From: Arsukibacterium indicum
GTDB taxonomy: Bacteria; Pseudomonadota; Gammaproteobacteria; Enterobacterales; Alteromonadaceae
Reading direction: 5' to 3'
NCBI RefSeq assembly: GCF_019100565.1
Contig: NZ_JAHRID010000008.1
Span: 1-64,000 of the forward strand
DNA: 64,000 nt
Below the pieces are notes generated by a model. That model did not search any database, had not been told where the DNA came from, and saw only the letters and a program-made list of their open reading frames with translations. Position numbers and translations under genes: made by a program. Positions 63,928 through 64,000 of this stretch are shown piece after piece. The number at the start of each line of letters is the position of its first letter. Within the stretch, counting starts at the first letter, position 1.

Positions 63928-64000
63928 CATCCTCAACTTTGTATCAAGGTAATATTCTCACCACTGGCGGTGCCGTTGATCCTTTACTGCCAAAATTAAT
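63924..64000 (+). CDS. Partial gene at window edge, probable phospholipase D/helicase (DUF3427-type) protein
   Basis: The frame opens with TTG 63924 overlapping the methyltransferase stop, or TTG 63939, and reads LYQGNILTTGGAVDPLLPKL before the window ends. This opening resembles the N-terminus of large proteins with a phospholipase D-like nuclease domain, a superfamily II helicase and a DUF3427 tail, often encoded beside such methyltransferases. Only about 25 residues are visible, so the call is tentative. Confidence 0.4.
   Translation, partial: MTSSTLYQGNILTTGGAVDPLLPKL

Overview
The window is a chromosomal segment of a gammaproteobacterium of the Alteromonadales type, most like the Rheinheimera/Arsukibacterium/Alishewanella group. 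The basis is gene order: a complete type IVa MSHA pilus locus running directly into mreBCD-maf-rng-yhdP-nitrilase-tldD, then yjgA and pmbA. The genus is inferred from protein family resemblance and was not checked against a database.

Region 1 (about 0.15-19.3 kb) is the MSHA pilus locus. A degenerate GGDEF/EAL protein (CsrD/MshH) comes first. An opposite-strand PLP enzyme gene (D-cysteine desulfhydrase/ACC deaminase family) separates it from a tightly coupled run: mshI, mshI2, mshJ, mshK, mshL, mshM, mshN, mshE, mshG, two major-type pilins, mshC, mshD, mshO, mshP and the large adhesin-like mshQ. Most junctions overlap by a few bases. MshE carries the MshEN c-di-GMP sensor. No mshF was found between mshG and the pilins.

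Region 2 (19.5-37.8 kb) is housekeeping: cell shape (mreB, mreC, mreD), nucleotide sanitation (maf), RNase G (rng), the AsmA-like envelope protein YhdP, an omega-amidase/nitrilase, the TldD/PmbA protease pair separated by ilvE and yjgA, an M3 metallopeptidase lipoprotein, and an orphan CHASE-PAS histidine kinase.

Region 3 (37.9-49.8 kb) is accessory DNA next to tRNA-Arg(CCG). The tRNA 3' end is duplicated 161 bp downstream, followed by three 11-bp-phased TGTGCCA repeats and an AlpA-type regulator, which is the scar of an integrative element without its integrase. Beyond lie a LytTR regulator, a MarR regulator, an esterase with an N-terminal binding domain, and five class C beta-lactamase-fold serine hydrolases of distinct subfamilies. 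One of these has an in-frame amber codon. Three promoters here share a near-palindromic operator, TTAGNNGCCTAA.

Region 4 (49.8-62.7 kb) holds a CadC-like wHTH-TPR regulator divergent from an S41 peptidase, a persulfide dioxygenase, an S9 peptidase, a DUF6544-like membrane protein, a delta-class carbonic anhydrase beside a convergent two-component system, a double-PAS chemoreceptor with a frameshift in a G6 tract, and two small uncharacterised proteins.

Region 5 (62.7-64 kb) starts with a non-coding repeat and enters another accessory unit: a SAM methyltransferase and the first codons of a probable phospholipase D/helicase (DUF3427-type) protein cut by the window edge.

The most unusual signal is a dispersed non-coding element, present about three times (33.4, 38.1 and 62.9 kb). 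It is made of serial perfect hairpins whose stems differ while every loop exposes GGA, as in CsrA-binding RNAs. No CRISPR array, rRNA or intact insertion sequence was seen.
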